Assembly (NCBI GenBank): GCA_947178475.1
Contig: CAMWYM010000008.1
Location: 1 to 50,894, forward strand
Direction of reading: 5' to 3'
From: an uncultured Clostridium sp.
Lineage (GTDB): Bacteria; Bacillota; Clostridia; Lachnospirales; Lachnospiraceae
Length of the DNA: 50,894 bases
Made by a program: the position numbers and the translations under genes. How positions within the stretch are numbered: the first letter of the stretch is position 1; each line of letters begins with the position of its first letter. The notes beneath the pieces were generated by a model. That model was given only the letters and a program-made list of their open reading frames with translations, was not told the origin of the DNA and made no database searches. Shown piece by piece: positions 35,276-44,024 of this stretch.

Positions 35276-37648
35276 ATGTTAAAAAAGATAAAGTTTAAAG
35301 GAGGCTTTTTTAATGAAGAAAAAGAGCTGAAATTATTTATGAATGAAGATAGAATATCACTTCTTTACGGAAAAAATGGTTCTGGAAAGAGCACAATTTC
35401 TAATGCTGTGCGTAAGGCAAAAGGAGACGTAGTTGATGATATAGTCCAAGCTACATTACTTGATAAAGAAGATATGGCTTTTGTGGATACTCAGTGTATT
35501 CATGTGTTTAATGAAGATTATGTGAGTTCACGTGTTAAAATACGAGATGATGGGCTAAAGGCAATTATTCTTTTGGGTGAGCTAGGTAATCTTGAAGATA
35601 AAATATTGGATTTGGAACTTAGAATTGAAGCTGAATCTAACAGAAATATGGAGCTTAAAACAGCTGCTGGCGAATATAAAGACAAAGATAATATAAAGTC
35701 TCCAAGCAACTGTAAAATTCGGATTAACCTTGGATTGTCTGGAAATGGGCATTGGGCTGAACGAGAAAAGATTATTAATAATGGTAAACGCAATGCTAGC
35801 GTTACGGATAAAGTAATTGATTCTATTATTGCGTTGCAACCTGCTGAAACATTGGCGGATTTAAGAAAACGTTATGAGGAGAATCTTCAACTGTTAAGTC
35901 AGGTAATAGCTAATGAAGCGGTTCAGATTAGAAGTACTGTGAAACTGAATGTCCCATATAATGAAAAGGTATTACAAAATCTTCTTTCACAGAAAGTTGA
36001 AAGACCTACGTTGTCAGATCGTGAGCAATATCTTCTTCAGCTTATTGATGACGGGAAATTAGATCAAATTAATGAAATGAAGTCAGTATTTTCAAAAGAA
36101 AAAACAAAGAAATGTCCTTTTTGCTTTCAGGAAATCTCGGATCAAGGTAAACGAGATTTGATTGGAAGTATAGAGAAAGTATTATCGAAAGAAGTTGATA
36201 TTCACGAGAAAAACCTCAAAAAATGCATCATACAGGAATTGAACGTTGATTTTTCTGGCATGGATGTCTTAAATTCACCTAATTATATGAAATGTAAAGA
36301 TGTAGTGGAAGAAATTAATAAGGAGATATTTAAGATACGAGAAATTATTCTTAAAAAGATTAACCATCCATATACACCTATTACTGATTTTGAGAGCTAC
36401 CTGATTGATAAACTTGAACAATATGAGTTGCTTAGGACTAAGCTGCAGCAGGAAATAGAAACTTACAACAATGCAGTTAAAAAAATTGAAACGCTTAAAA
36501 GAAATCTCACAACTGATAATGCAGCCATTGCACATTATGAGGTTTCTAGAGATATTAAGTTATGGAAGCAAGCCTTGGTGGATCAGAAGAAAGCTGATGA
36601 AGCATTAAAAGAATCTGACGAGAAAATCAAAAATCTCAATGATGAGCTGAATGTTTTAAAATCTCGAAAGAAAAATATAAAAATAGCAGTCAGCTTGATT
36701 AATAAGAGTCTCAGATATGTGTTCTTTTCAAAGAATAGATTAGAAATCAAAGTTGAGAATGATAAATATGTATTGTATTCCCACGGAAAAACAGTAAAGC
36801 CTAACAATGTGTCTGTTGGTGAAAGAAATATTATTGCTTTATGCTACTTTTTTACAGAACTGATTATGAATCAGGAGGCGAAAGACGGGTATTCAAAAAA
36901 ACTAATCCTTGTTATTGATGATCCCGTATCAAGTTTTGATTTTGAAAACAAAGTGGGAATTATGTCACTGCTGAAAGCTAAGGTAGCCGATATTATTAAA
37001 ACCAATCCAGAAAGCCAAATTCTAGTGATGACACATGATATTCAGTGTTTATATGATCTTCAAAAAATTGGAGAGGAGGTTTGTAACGAATATAAGAGAG
37101 AAAGCAACGGACAAAAGAAAGTTACATATGCTTGTTGTGAATTGAAAAACAAAGAGATTATCCCATTCAGTTATACAAAACGAAACGAATATTCTGAGAT
37201 TTTGAAGACGGTATATGATTATGCTTGTGGTAAGAATGAGAATGACGCTCTGCTTGTTGGGAACTCAATGCGACGAGTGATGGAGGCATTCTCAACATTT
37301 GTGTATAAAAAAGGAATAGCAGAGATTTCCTGTGATGATACGATTTTACAACAGATTGGAGATAAAGATTACATTGATTATTTCAAGAATCTAATGTACA
37401 GGCTTGTGCTTAATGGTGATAGTCACATGCTAGAGAGAACAAATAGTCTGGATGACATGGATTATTTGTATTTTTTAAGTGATGAAGAGCGACAAAGAAC
37501 TGCACAGGAAGTTATTTGTTTCATTTATTTATTAAATGAGAGACATGTTTTGGCACATTTGGAAGGAAAGCAAAACATTGAAACCAACATTCAAAAGTGG
37601 TGCGCAGACATAAAAAGCTTTTGTGTAGGTGATGAAGTAACGGTGTGA
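35276..37648 (+). CDS. RloC/PrrC-like AAA ATPase, candidate anticodon nuclease
   Basis: 790 residues. Walker A is YGKNGSGKST (31-40). The ABC-type signature is SVGERNIIAL (about 512), Walker B LILVIDDPVSSFD (about 544) and the switch His VMTHD (about 586). Long coiled coils flank CPFC (280-283), which resembles a Rad50/RloC zinc hook. The C-terminus has R666-x3-E670 and a His at 717 (LVLNGDSH), the order R-x3-E...H of the PrrC/RloC tRNA-nuclease centre, although the E-to-His distance (47) is longer than PrrC's. Length fits RloC. GGGAGG precedes the ATG. It probably cleaves tRNA or another RNA during phage infection. A DNA-repair-type SMC ATPase is the alternative. Confidence 0.7.
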   Translation: MLKKIKFKGGFFNEEKELKLFMNEDRISLLYGKNGSGKSTISNAVRKAKGDVVDDIVQATLLDKEDMAFVDTQCIHVFNEDYVSSRVKIRDDGLKAIILLGELGNLEDKILDLELRIEAESNRNMELKTAAGEYKDKDNIKSPSNCKIRINLGLSGNGHWAEREKIINNGKRNASVTDKVIDSIIALQPAETLADLRKRYEENLQLLSQVIANEAVQIRSTVKLNVPYNEKVLQNLLSQKVERPTLSDREQYLLQLIDDGKLDQINEMKSVFSKEKTKKCPFCFQEISDQGKRDLIGSIEKVLSKEVDIHEKNLKKCIIQELNVDFSGMDVLNSPNYMKCKDVVEEINKEIFKIREIILKKINHPYTPITDFESYLIDKLEQYELLRTKLQQEIETYNNAVKKIETLKRNLTTDNAAIAHYEVSRDIKLWKQALVDQKKADEALKESDEKIKNLNDELNVLKSRKKNIKIAVSLINKSLRYVFFSKNRLEIKVENDKYVLYSHGKTVKPNNVSVGERNIIALCYFFTELIMNQEAKDGYSKKLILVIDDPVSSFDFENKVGIMSLLKAKVADIIKTNPESQILVMTHDIQCLYDLQKIGEEVCNEYKRESNGQKKVTYACCELKNKEIIPFSYTKRNEYSEILKTVYDYACGKNENDALLVGNSMRRVMEAFSTFVYKKGIAEISCDDTILQQIGDKDYIDYFKNLMYRLVLNGDSHMLERTNSLDDMDYLYFLSDEERQRTAQEVICFIYLLNERHVLAHLEGKQNIETNIQKWCADIKSFCVGDEVTV

Positions 37649-37760
37649 TTATGATTGTATTATATTCAATATGAACTAAGGATGTAGCCAATACTTAACC
37701 ATAGACAGGTGTTAAGACAAAACAAATTATTATCTGGGTCAGTAGCTGAAGTCCATTGAA

Positions 37761-37941
37761 TTCTAACATTTTACTATTGAACACGATATGGAAATAGGTT
37801 TGGACAAAAATAAGCAAGGTGAGAGCGTATGCCTGCTACATTGGAGGGATTCTCATGTACCTCCTAATACAGTTACAGTATATGCTGACAGTCAGGTGGG
37901 ATATGATTTTGAGCATAGTGGGGAAAAGGAGCGTGTTTGAA
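37761..37941 (+). pseudogene. Open fragment of unknown origin upstream of the macrodomain gene
   Basis: An uninterrupted frame of about 60 codons (with an internal ATG near 37788 but no ribosome site) reads like protein: GESVCLLHWRDSHVPPNTVTV, then YADSQVGYDFEHSGEKERV, stop at 37939-37941. It overlaps the start of the macrodomain gene by one base. I do not recognise the family. It may be the tail of a lost island gene. Confidence 0.3.
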
Positions 37942-38781
37942 ATGGATGCAATGGGAAAAACAGATATTCTGTTGGAGAAATTAAAAGAGGCTTCAGTGGA
38001 ATACAAGGGGATTGAAACGAGTGGATACAGTTTGGAGGAAAAGAAAAATGCAATTCGTTCACTGATGAATATCCGTATGCCGGGGGAACTGCCCGATGGA
38101 TTGCTGGACTTGCAGGATGATTACTTGCAAGAAGAATTGAAAGCAAAAGGTATTGTAACTTTGGCAGATATTCCAACAATAGAGGAACAGTTTAACAGTA
38201 AATCCTCCCATGCCGGAAAAATATCGCTCTGGCAGGGGGACATTACAAGCTTGAAGGTCGGTGCTATTGTAAATGCTGCCAATTCACAGATGCTGGGATG
38301 CTTTGTACCCTGTCACAGGTGTATTGACAATGCGATTCACAGTGCGGCGGGGATGCAGCTTCGGGAAGAGTGCAGTCACATCATGAAACGAAGACGGCTG
38401 AAATATGGCAGAAGCTATGAAGAGCCGACAGGCACAGCCACTTTGACGAAGGGCTATAATCTACCCTGTGATTATGTGATTCACACCGTGGGACCGATTG
38501 TGTACCATAGCTTGAATGATATGCTTTGTCAGGATTTGCAAAACTGCTATGAAAATGTTTTAAAATGCTGTGTGGAGCATAACATCAAATCCGTTGCGTT
38601 CTGTTGCATTTCAACAGGGGAATTTCATTTTCCGAATGATAAGGCGGCGAATATTGCAGTGAACACGGTGACAGGTTTTTTGACGGGTCATGATAATGCC
38701 TTTGAACGGATTATTTTCAATGTTTTTACTGATAAAGATCGAATAATTTACGAAGAAGTTTTAGGGGCGATTTATAACTAA
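37942..38781 (+). CDS. Zinc-containing macrodomain protein-ADP-ribose hydrolase
   Basis: 279 residues from the ATG at 37942 (AAGGAG ten bases before it); a longer open frame to 37819 lacks a site. ISLWQGDITSLKVGAIVNAANSQMLGC is the macrodomain ADP-ribose-binding start. CFVPCHRCIDNAIH carries the Cys/His zinc ligands of the SirTM-linked Zn-macrodomain class, which removes ADP-ribose from modified proteins. DYVIHTVGPIV and AFCCISTGEFHFPNDKAA complete the fold. Family members usually stand beside a class M sirtuin and a lipoyl carrier; neither is here. The next gene, 22 bp on, is an aldo/keto reductase, so the pair is likely co-transcribed. Confidence 0.88.
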   Translation: MDAMGKTDILLEKLKEASVEYKGIETSGYSLEEKKNAIRSLMNIRMPGELPDGLLDLQDDYLQEELKAKGIVTLADIPTIEEQFNSKSSHAGKISLWQGDITSLKVGAIVNAANSQMLGCFVPCHRCIDNAIHSAAGMQLREECSHIMKRRRLKYGRSYEEPTGTATLTKGYNLPCDYVIHTVGPIVYHSLNDMLCQDLQNCYENVLKCCVEHNIKSVAFCCISTGEFHFPNDKAANIAVNTVTGFLTGHDNAFERIIFNVFTDKDRIIYEEVLGAIYN

Positions 38782-38803
38782 ATCTTCCCGTTAGGAGAGA
38801 AAA

Positions 38804-39901
38804 ATGATGGAGTATAGAGTAAATCAACGAACAGGAGATAAAATCAGTACAATCGGACTGGGTACCAGCTATATCGCTGAATCAAGCGAAAAAAAGGCAG
38901 TAGAGGCACTGATCTATGCTTATGAGCATGGCATCAATTATGCTGATCTTGCGACAGCCGGGGCAAAGACGTTTTCTTATTATGCAACGGCATTGGGCAG
39001 TGTCCGGAAGGAAATGCACTATCAGGTACATTTTGGAGCAAATTACGAAACCGGGGAATATGGTTGGACGACAAAGTTGGAGACGGTAAAGCGGCAGATT
39101 GACTGGCAGTTATCCACGCTGAAAACAGATTATATTGATTATGGATTTATCCATTGTCTGGATGAGGACAGCGATTGGAAAGCTTATCAGAAGAATGGAG
39201 TGCTGCAGTATTTACTGGATATGAAAAAGCAGGGAGTTGTGCAGCATATTGGCTTTTCTACGCATACCCCGTCGCTGGCACATCAGGTGCTGGATACCGG
39301 ATTGGTGGATCAGCTTATGTTTTCGATTAATCCGGGCTATGATTACCAGCATGGAGCCTATGCTAATGGAAGTGCTGATGAGAGAATGGCATTGTACCGG
39401 CGCTGCGAGATGGAGAGTGTGGGGATATCTGTCATGAAACCCTTTTCTGCAGGTCAGCTTTTGAATGAAAAGACTTCTCCCTTTGGCAGAGCGCTATCGC
39501 AGTATCAGTGTATTCAGTATGCACTGGATAAGCCGGGAGTTTTAACGGTATTGCCGGGGATTCGTGATGTGGAGGATGTAAAGCATCTGCTTGGCTTTTT
39601 TGATGCGACAGAGGAAGAACGGGATTATTCTGCAATTGGTTCCTATATGCCTGCGGATGCAGCAGGGATTTGTGTGTATTGTAATCATTGTCAACCCTGT
39701 CCAGTTGGTTTAAATGTGGGACTGATGAACAAATACTACGACCTTGCAAAGACTGGCGATACGATGGCAGCAGAGCACTATCAGAATATGGAACTTCATG
39801 CAGATTCATGTATTCAATGTGGGCATTGTGAATCCCGCTGCCCTTTTCATGTAAAGCAGATGGCAAGGATGGAGGAAATCAATTCCTTTTTTAACAAATA
39901 G
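38804..39901 (+). CDS. Aldo/keto reductase with C-terminal iron-sulfur domain
   Basis: 365 residues. The TIM-barrel part (about 1-275) starts KISTIGLGTSYI and has the family strand DYIDYGFIHCLDE and QHIGFSTHTPS. The C-terminal domain binds two 4Fe-4S clusters by CVYCNHCQPCP and CIQCGHCESRCPF, as in COG1453-type ferredoxin-fused reductases common in anaerobes. The substrate is unknown. The first ATG (38804) and the second (38807) are equally placed behind AGGAGAG. It follows the macrodomain gene and is the last gene before a convergent two-component operon. Confidence 0.9.
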   Translation: MMEYRVNQRTGDKISTIGLGTSYIAESSEKKAVEALIYAYEHGINYADLATAGAKTFSYYATALGSVRKEMHYQVHFGANYETGEYGWTTKLETVKRQIDWQLSTLKTDYIDYGFIHCLDEDSDWKAYQKNGVLQYLLDMKKQGVVQHIGFSTHTPSLAHQVLDTGLVDQLMFSINPGYDYQHGAYANGSADERMALYRRCEMESVGISVMKPFSAGQLLNEKTSPFGRALSQYQCIQYALDKPGVLTVLPGIRDVEDVKHLLGFFDATEEERDYSAIGSYMPADAAGICVYCNHCQPCPVGLNVGLMNKYYDLAKTGDTMAAEHYQNMELHADSCIQCGHCESRCPFHVKQMARMEEINSFFNK

Positions 39902-39920
39902 GAAGGTTTTTTGGTTGCAA

Positions 39921-39954
39921 TTTACCATTCGCACCATATATTTGCAACTCGCAC
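39921..39954. promoter_or_regulatory. LytTR-type direct repeat
   Basis: TTTACCATTCGCAC (39921-39934) and TTTGCAACTCGCAC (39941-39954) match at 11 of 14 positions with a 20-bp period. Direct repeats at about two helical turns are the binding layout of LytTR regulators such as AgrA. The site lies in the 104-bp gap between the convergent reductase and response-regulator genes, so its target is unclear. Confidence 0.5.
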
Positions 39955-40005
39955 AATTTTCAAATTAAAGAGGCAGCACTGTTTTACTAAGCTTGTTATT
40001 GCGGC

Positions 40006-40716
40006 TTACCCAAACATATAGTTAAAGTAGATTTCCTTAAAGGCTGTATAGTTGCTTCGGGATATCGGTATGACTGCGCTATGACTGGTGGTAATCTCTG
40101 TCTTTGAGAACTGCTCTATATTTCTTAAATTCACAATATAGCTGCGGTGGCAGCGGCAGAACCCATTTTCTGGCGAAAACACTTCCTCGCATTTTGAAAA
40201 CAGTTCACGGATTACGGTTGTCCTGCCGTTAGTCCAATGCACAAGAACCTGTTTGTTTTGTGCCTCAAGATAATCAACGTCAGTGAGGATAATCCTGCAA
40301 AAGCCGCTAGTAGTTCGTGCAGTAAAAGTGGTTTGAGCCAGAGTAAAGGATTTCAGAAAATCATCGAGAGTGTGGAAAAGCTTTACATGGTCAACAGGCT
40401 TTATGAGATAATTAAGGGCTTTTACCTCATAGGAATCGATAGCGAATTCTTTAGAGGAGGTAAGAAAAACAATCGGGACAGTTTGATTTATATTTCGAAG
40501 CTCTCTGGCAGTATCCATTCCGCTTAATAGCGGCATAATCATATCTAAAATAATTAAATCCATACATTCATCCTGATGAGCGGCAATTAGGTCATCCCCA
40601 TTGGTGAATCGGTGGAGCGTAAGGCTAATCTCATGCTTTTTTGCCCACTGCTCTAGCAGAGGGCAGAGTGCATCGATAAATTGTATTTCATCATCACAAA
40701 TGGCTATTTTCATCAT
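40006..40716 (-). CDS. LytTR family response regulator (AgrA-like)
   Basis: 236 residues. The receiver domain (1-120) has the acidic pair IAICDDE, the phospho-acceptor Asp in DLIILDMIMP and the Lys in YLIKPVD. The LytTR DNA-binding domain (about 130-236) has the strand VDYLEAQNKQVLVHW and GFCRCHRSYIVNLRNI. It is transcribed from the same promoter as the upstream sensor kinase, 7 bp apart. No agrB/agrD peptide genes are adjacent, so the signal comes from elsewhere. A LytTR-type repeat sits about 50 bp beyond its stop codon. Confidence 0.93.
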   Translation of the reverse strand: MMKIAICDDEIQFIDALCPLLEQWAKKHEISLTLHRFTNGDDLIAAHQDECMDLIILDMIMPLLSGMDTARELRNINQTVPIVFLTSSKEFAIDSYEVKALNYLIKPVDHVKLFHTLDDFLKSFTLAQTTFTARTTSGFCRIILTDVDYLEAQNKQVLVHWTNGRTTVIRELFSKCEEVFSPENGFCRCHRSYIVNLRNIEQFSKTEITTSHSAVIPISRSNYTAFKEIYFNYMFG

Positions 40717-40723
40717 GTCACCT

Positions 40724-41992
40724 CTAAATAATAATTCTTAAAATGAAGGAGTTATCGCAAACAGAAAAGTGGCATTGTCCGTTTAATTGTTCTACATAGT
40801 ATACGATGCTTTTTACACCGATACCGTGTCCTTTTTTGCCGGAGGTTGGAATGCCGTCAACAAATTTGGGAATCTGCAGAATTGGATTTTCAATTTGGAG
40901 CAGAAGGTGGTTTTCCTTTTCGGAAATGGTAAGGCTGGCCCATTTTTTCTCCGAAGCGATTTCCTCTAATGCGTGCATGGAATTTTCCAAAGCGTTGGAT
41001 AAAATTGTACAAATCGCAGTATCCGGGCAGGAAAAGGTTTCTCTTACAGAAATATTGCAGTTGAGCGTAATTTCCCTGTCAGCAAAACGTGCATGGTAAA
41101 TAGAGATTACGGAATTGATCATTTCATTTTGGCAGTAGGCTGTAATCATGGTATCGTCATAGAGATTGTCGATTTCTCCGATATAGTCGATTGCCTTTTT
41201 GGTGTTTTCGTTTTGCAGCTGTGTCAGGATGATATTTAAATGGTGGCGCATATCATGTCTTAATATGGAAAGCTTTTGCTTGCTGCGTTTTACCTGGTCA
41301 ATCTCCTTTTCGATGGAGAGAAGCTGCATTTTCATTAAATCACTGTACTGCTCGATTTCCTGCTTTTTTTCGTATTCCCGAAAGTAAACAAATAAAAAGG
41401 CAAGGTAGGAGATGCAAAAGGAGAAGCCCATAAATTCAACCACCGTTTTGTTGCCGGAATAGAGCAGGTCGGAAAGCTTGGTGAAGGAATAGTCGTAAAT
41501 ATAATATACCGTAGGCAGAAAACCGATAATATAAAGCTCTCGTGTATCCCTTGTAAAAATGGTTTCCGTTGTGCGGCATGCCAATTTGCACAGTAGAAAG
41601 AAGGAAATGAGTGTAGTCAGGATTCGTGAAACATAATAGCACCACTCTGAGTCAGTAATCGCCAATGCCAATAATCCGATCCAGTTGCTGAACTGGCAGC
41701 ACAGATAGGCGGAAAACACGGAGATACAGGAGGAAATAACCGGATATTTATAATACAGGATTAAAAATAAAATCAGCGGAAGGTGTATAGTGACTGCATA
41801 GAGCTGGTCGGCAACAGTCGTGCCCAAGACTAAAACATTGATAATATATAACATTCCCTCAAAGGAAAATAGCGCAAACAACGTAAGGACATTTTTAAAG
41901 TTTTGTTTTACTCCGAGAAAGAAAGCAGAGATATAGATACCGAACAGCATAGTGGTTAAATGATGTATGAACGATAGAATCTGTATAAGCAT
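40724..41992 (-). CDS. GHKL sensor histidine kinase (AgrC-like)
   Basis: 422 residues. About six transmembrane segments fill residues 1-215, followed by a coiled linker. The phospho-acceptor His lies in LRHDMRHHL (about 245). The N-box is LSNALENSMHALEE, and the G-box GKKGHGIGVKSIVYYV lies near the C-terminus. This is the AgrC/peptide-sensing kinase type. It is the first gene of the operon and is preceded by a structured leader RNA. Seven bases separate it from the response-regulator gene. Confidence 0.93.
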   Translation of the reverse strand: MLIQILSFIHHLTTMLFGIYISAFFLGVKQNFKNVLTLFALFSFEGMLYIINVLVLGTTVADQLYAVTIHLPLILFLILYYKYPVISSCISVFSAYLCCQFSNWIGLLALAITDSEWCYYVSRILTTLISFFLLCKLACRTTETIFTRDTRELYIIGFLPTVYYIYDYSFTKLSDLLYSGNKTVVEFMGFSFCISYLAFLFVYFREYEKKQEIEQYSDLMKMQLLSIEKEIDQVKRSKQKLSILRHDMRHHLNIILTQLQNENTKKAIDYIGEIDNLYDDTMITAYCQNEMINSVISIYHARFADREITLNCNISVRETFSCPDTAICTILSNALENSMHALEEIASEKKWASLTISEKENHLLLQIENPILQIPKFVDGIPTSGKKGHGIGVKSIVYYVEQLNGQCHFSVCDNSFILRIII

Positions 41993-42043
41993 CAGTTGTG
42001 TATCCTCCCTTCTGTTTTGCGTTTTGTAAGTAGCTATACATAG

Positions 42044-42133
42044 AAAAAACCACCCTGATACTTTGAACAGTAAAGGGGGGCTTCGCTATTCCTATAATCG
42101 GTCAACCCTTTGTGGGTGGTTGTTCTTTTTCTG
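42044..42133 (-). ncRNA. Structured leader or small RNA upstream of the AgrC-like kinase
   Basis: The minus-strand RNA would start just after the promoter at 42139. It folds with an outer stem AACCACCC/GGGTGGTT, an inner stem AAAGGG/CCCTTT and a small TACT/AGTA hairpin, and ends in six T. It therefore looks like a compact RNA ending in an intrinsic terminator about 50 nt before the kinase start. It may be an attenuator of the operon or an independent small RNA. On the plus strand the same stem is also followed by TTCTTTTT. Confidence 0.5.
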
Positions 42134-42138
42134 ACTGG

Positions 42139-42167
42139 ATTATAGCATGATGGGTACAATTATTCAA
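42139..42167 (-). promoter_or_regulatory. Promoter of the AgrCA-like operon or its leader RNA
   Basis: On the minus strand: TTGAAT (42162-42167), exactly 17 bp, TATAAT (42139-42144). Confidence 0.75.
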
Positions 42168-42223
42168 GCAAAAGTTTAGTAGTGCTGATATTTATCATGC
42201 GTAAAAACAATTTTAAGTGGTAA

Positions 42224-42253
42224 TTGTATAGTGAGATACGTTCATGTTATAAT
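42224..42253 (+). promoter_or_regulatory. Promoter of the S41 protease gene
   Basis: TTGTAT (42224-42229), 18-bp spacer, TATAAT (42248-42253), 56 bp before the start codon. Confidence 0.6.
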
Positions 42254-42308
42254 GAAAAGAGAGGGAAGGCTATAGTAAACCACAAAATAGATAAGGAGAA
42301 CCCACAAA

Positions 42309-43799
42309 ATGAAAACCAAGAAAGTATTATGCATTACCATACATATTATCTTAGGACTATTAGCGATCGCTATTGTTCCTGCAAGTGTATTTCTTATGCA
42401 GATTCCAAACTATATGACGATATTGCTGTGCGCAGGCTTTTTCCTATCCTTTATTTTTTGCTTAAAAATAGCAGTAAAGAAGCGTGGTGGGAGAATTGTT
42501 CTGGCAATATCAAGCCTGTTTGTAATTGTGGTTTCGGTATTGGGTAATTACTGTAATCCGTACTGGAACAGCATTTATTTTAAAGGAAATGTTTCCTATT
42601 ATTCGCAGACGGCAGATACTGTGCTGACTATGGAGGAAGCAAAGGAAGATTTGGAATATGCAATGTATTATCTTGACAAGTTGCACCCTGCATTTTACGG
42701 AAATGTGCCGTCGGAGGTACAGGAACGTTATGACATGGTACGGGCAAAGCTGAATGAGACGGACCGTATAACTGTCTGTGAACTATGCCAGGATATAGAA
42801 TATATATTTTCGGTGTTAAGGGATGGACATTCTTATGTGAAGCTTAATGTGGAAGAACCGCATTATATGAAGGATATACATCATTTCAGAGAAGAAAATT
42901 GTGTATTGACGGCAATAAATGGAATAGACCTGGAGGCTTTGCTCAAACAGACACAGGATGCCTACAGCTATGAGGTGGAAAGCTGGCAGATAAGAAGATT
43001 AAAGGATGACCTTTCAACCATGGAGGGATTGCAGTATATTGGTTTCTCTGTTGATGAAGGTATCGTTTATACCTATGAGTCGGAGAATGGAGAAAGGGAA
43101 GACTATACATATTATGCGGAGGATTTTCTGCTATATGATGAGTATATGGAGTATAACCGGATTGAAGAAACACAGGAAGATGACGAACCATTTGTATATT
43201 ATGAAATTGATGAGGAAAAGAGTGTGGCAATTCTCACCTTAAATTCCTGTAAGTATAATGATGAGTACAAGGCTTGCTTAAAGGAAATGTTTACCGAGAT
43301 GAAGGAAAAGCAGATTGGCAACGTTGCAGTTGATTTGCGTGCAAATGGCGGTGGTAATTCACTCGTGGCGGATGAGTTTATCCGCTATCTGGATGTAGAT
43401 ACATGGAATTCAGGAGAATATGAGTGGAGATTTGGGTGGTTCAGGATTCCTTTTAAAAATACTATAGTTGAAAATGACAGATATAATGACCTGACCTTTG
43501 ATGGCGAGGTTTATATTTTGACCTCTGCGAATTCTTTTAGCTCTGCCATGTTATTTCCGCAGTATGTGAAGGATAATAACATGGGTACATTAATTGGTGA
43601 AGCACCTGGCAATACGCCCAATGGCTATGGTGATGTTGCCGGGTTCAAACTGCCAAATTCGCAGCTATTCATGCAGATTTCAACGAAGGAATTTTTCCGT
43701 GTTGACCGGAACAATCCAAGCAACCTTGTGGAGCCGGATATCCCATGTGAAAGTGACGATGCAATGGAGGTGTTATATGAAACGATAGCAGGTCGTTGA
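42309..43799 (+). CDS. Membrane-anchored S41 family peptidase
   Basis: 496 residues. Three hydrophobic segments lie in residues 6-85, so the catalytic part is probably outside the membrane. An N-terminal helical region (LTMEEAKEDLEYAMYYLDKLHPAFYG) is typical of S41 proteases lacking an obvious PDZ domain. Catalytic strands are NVAVDLRANGGGNS and VYILTSANSFSSAM; Ser411 is the likely nucleophile. GEAPGNTPNGYGDV follows, and the C-terminus VEPDIPC is family-typical. AAGGAG is 8 nt before the ATG. It is divergent from the AgrCA-like operon and could be its target, but no LytTR box is seen at its promoter. Confidence 0.85.
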   Translation: MKTKKVLCITIHIILGLLAIAIVPASVFLMQIPNYMTILLCAGFFLSFIFCLKIAVKKRGGRIVLAISSLFVIVVSVLGNYCNPYWNSIYFKGNVSYYSQTADTVLTMEEAKEDLEYAMYYLDKLHPAFYGNVPSEVQERYDMVRAKLNETDRITVCELCQDIEYIFSVLRDGHSYVKLNVEEPHYMKDIHHFREENCVLTAINGIDLEALLKQTQDAYSYEVESWQIRRLKDDLSTMEGLQYIGFSVDEGIVYTYESENGEREDYTYYAEDFLLYDEYMEYNRIEETQEDDEPFVYYEIDEEKSVAILTLNSCKYNDEYKACLKEMFTEMKEKQIGNVAVDLRANGGGNSLVADEFIRYLDVDTWNSGEYEWRFGWFRIPFKNTIVENDRYNDLTFDGEVYILTSANSFSSAMLFPQYVKDNNMGTLIGEAPGNTPNGYGDVAGFKLPNSQLFMQISTKEFFRVDRNNPSNLVEPDIPCESDDAMEVLYETIAGR

Positions 43800-44024
43800 A
43801 GTCTGGAAATTTTATCACATGGAAGAAAATTTTGAATTTTATAAAAAATAAATGACAGCGACTGATACTGTTCGTCGGAAAATTTCTAGTCTTTATCGGA
43901 AAAAAAGAAAAATATATAAAAGATATGATATGCTAATTTCGTAAGTCTTTAAGCATGTTCAGGAACGAGGAGGATGGCATACAGTCCGGAGAGGGATTAA
44001 CAACAAAGATAAAGGAGGATTTAT

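Noticed and set aside
37819-37941. N-terminal 41 residues of the longest macrodomain open frame
   Set aside because: No ribosome site at 37819, and the ATG at 37942 gives the usual family length.
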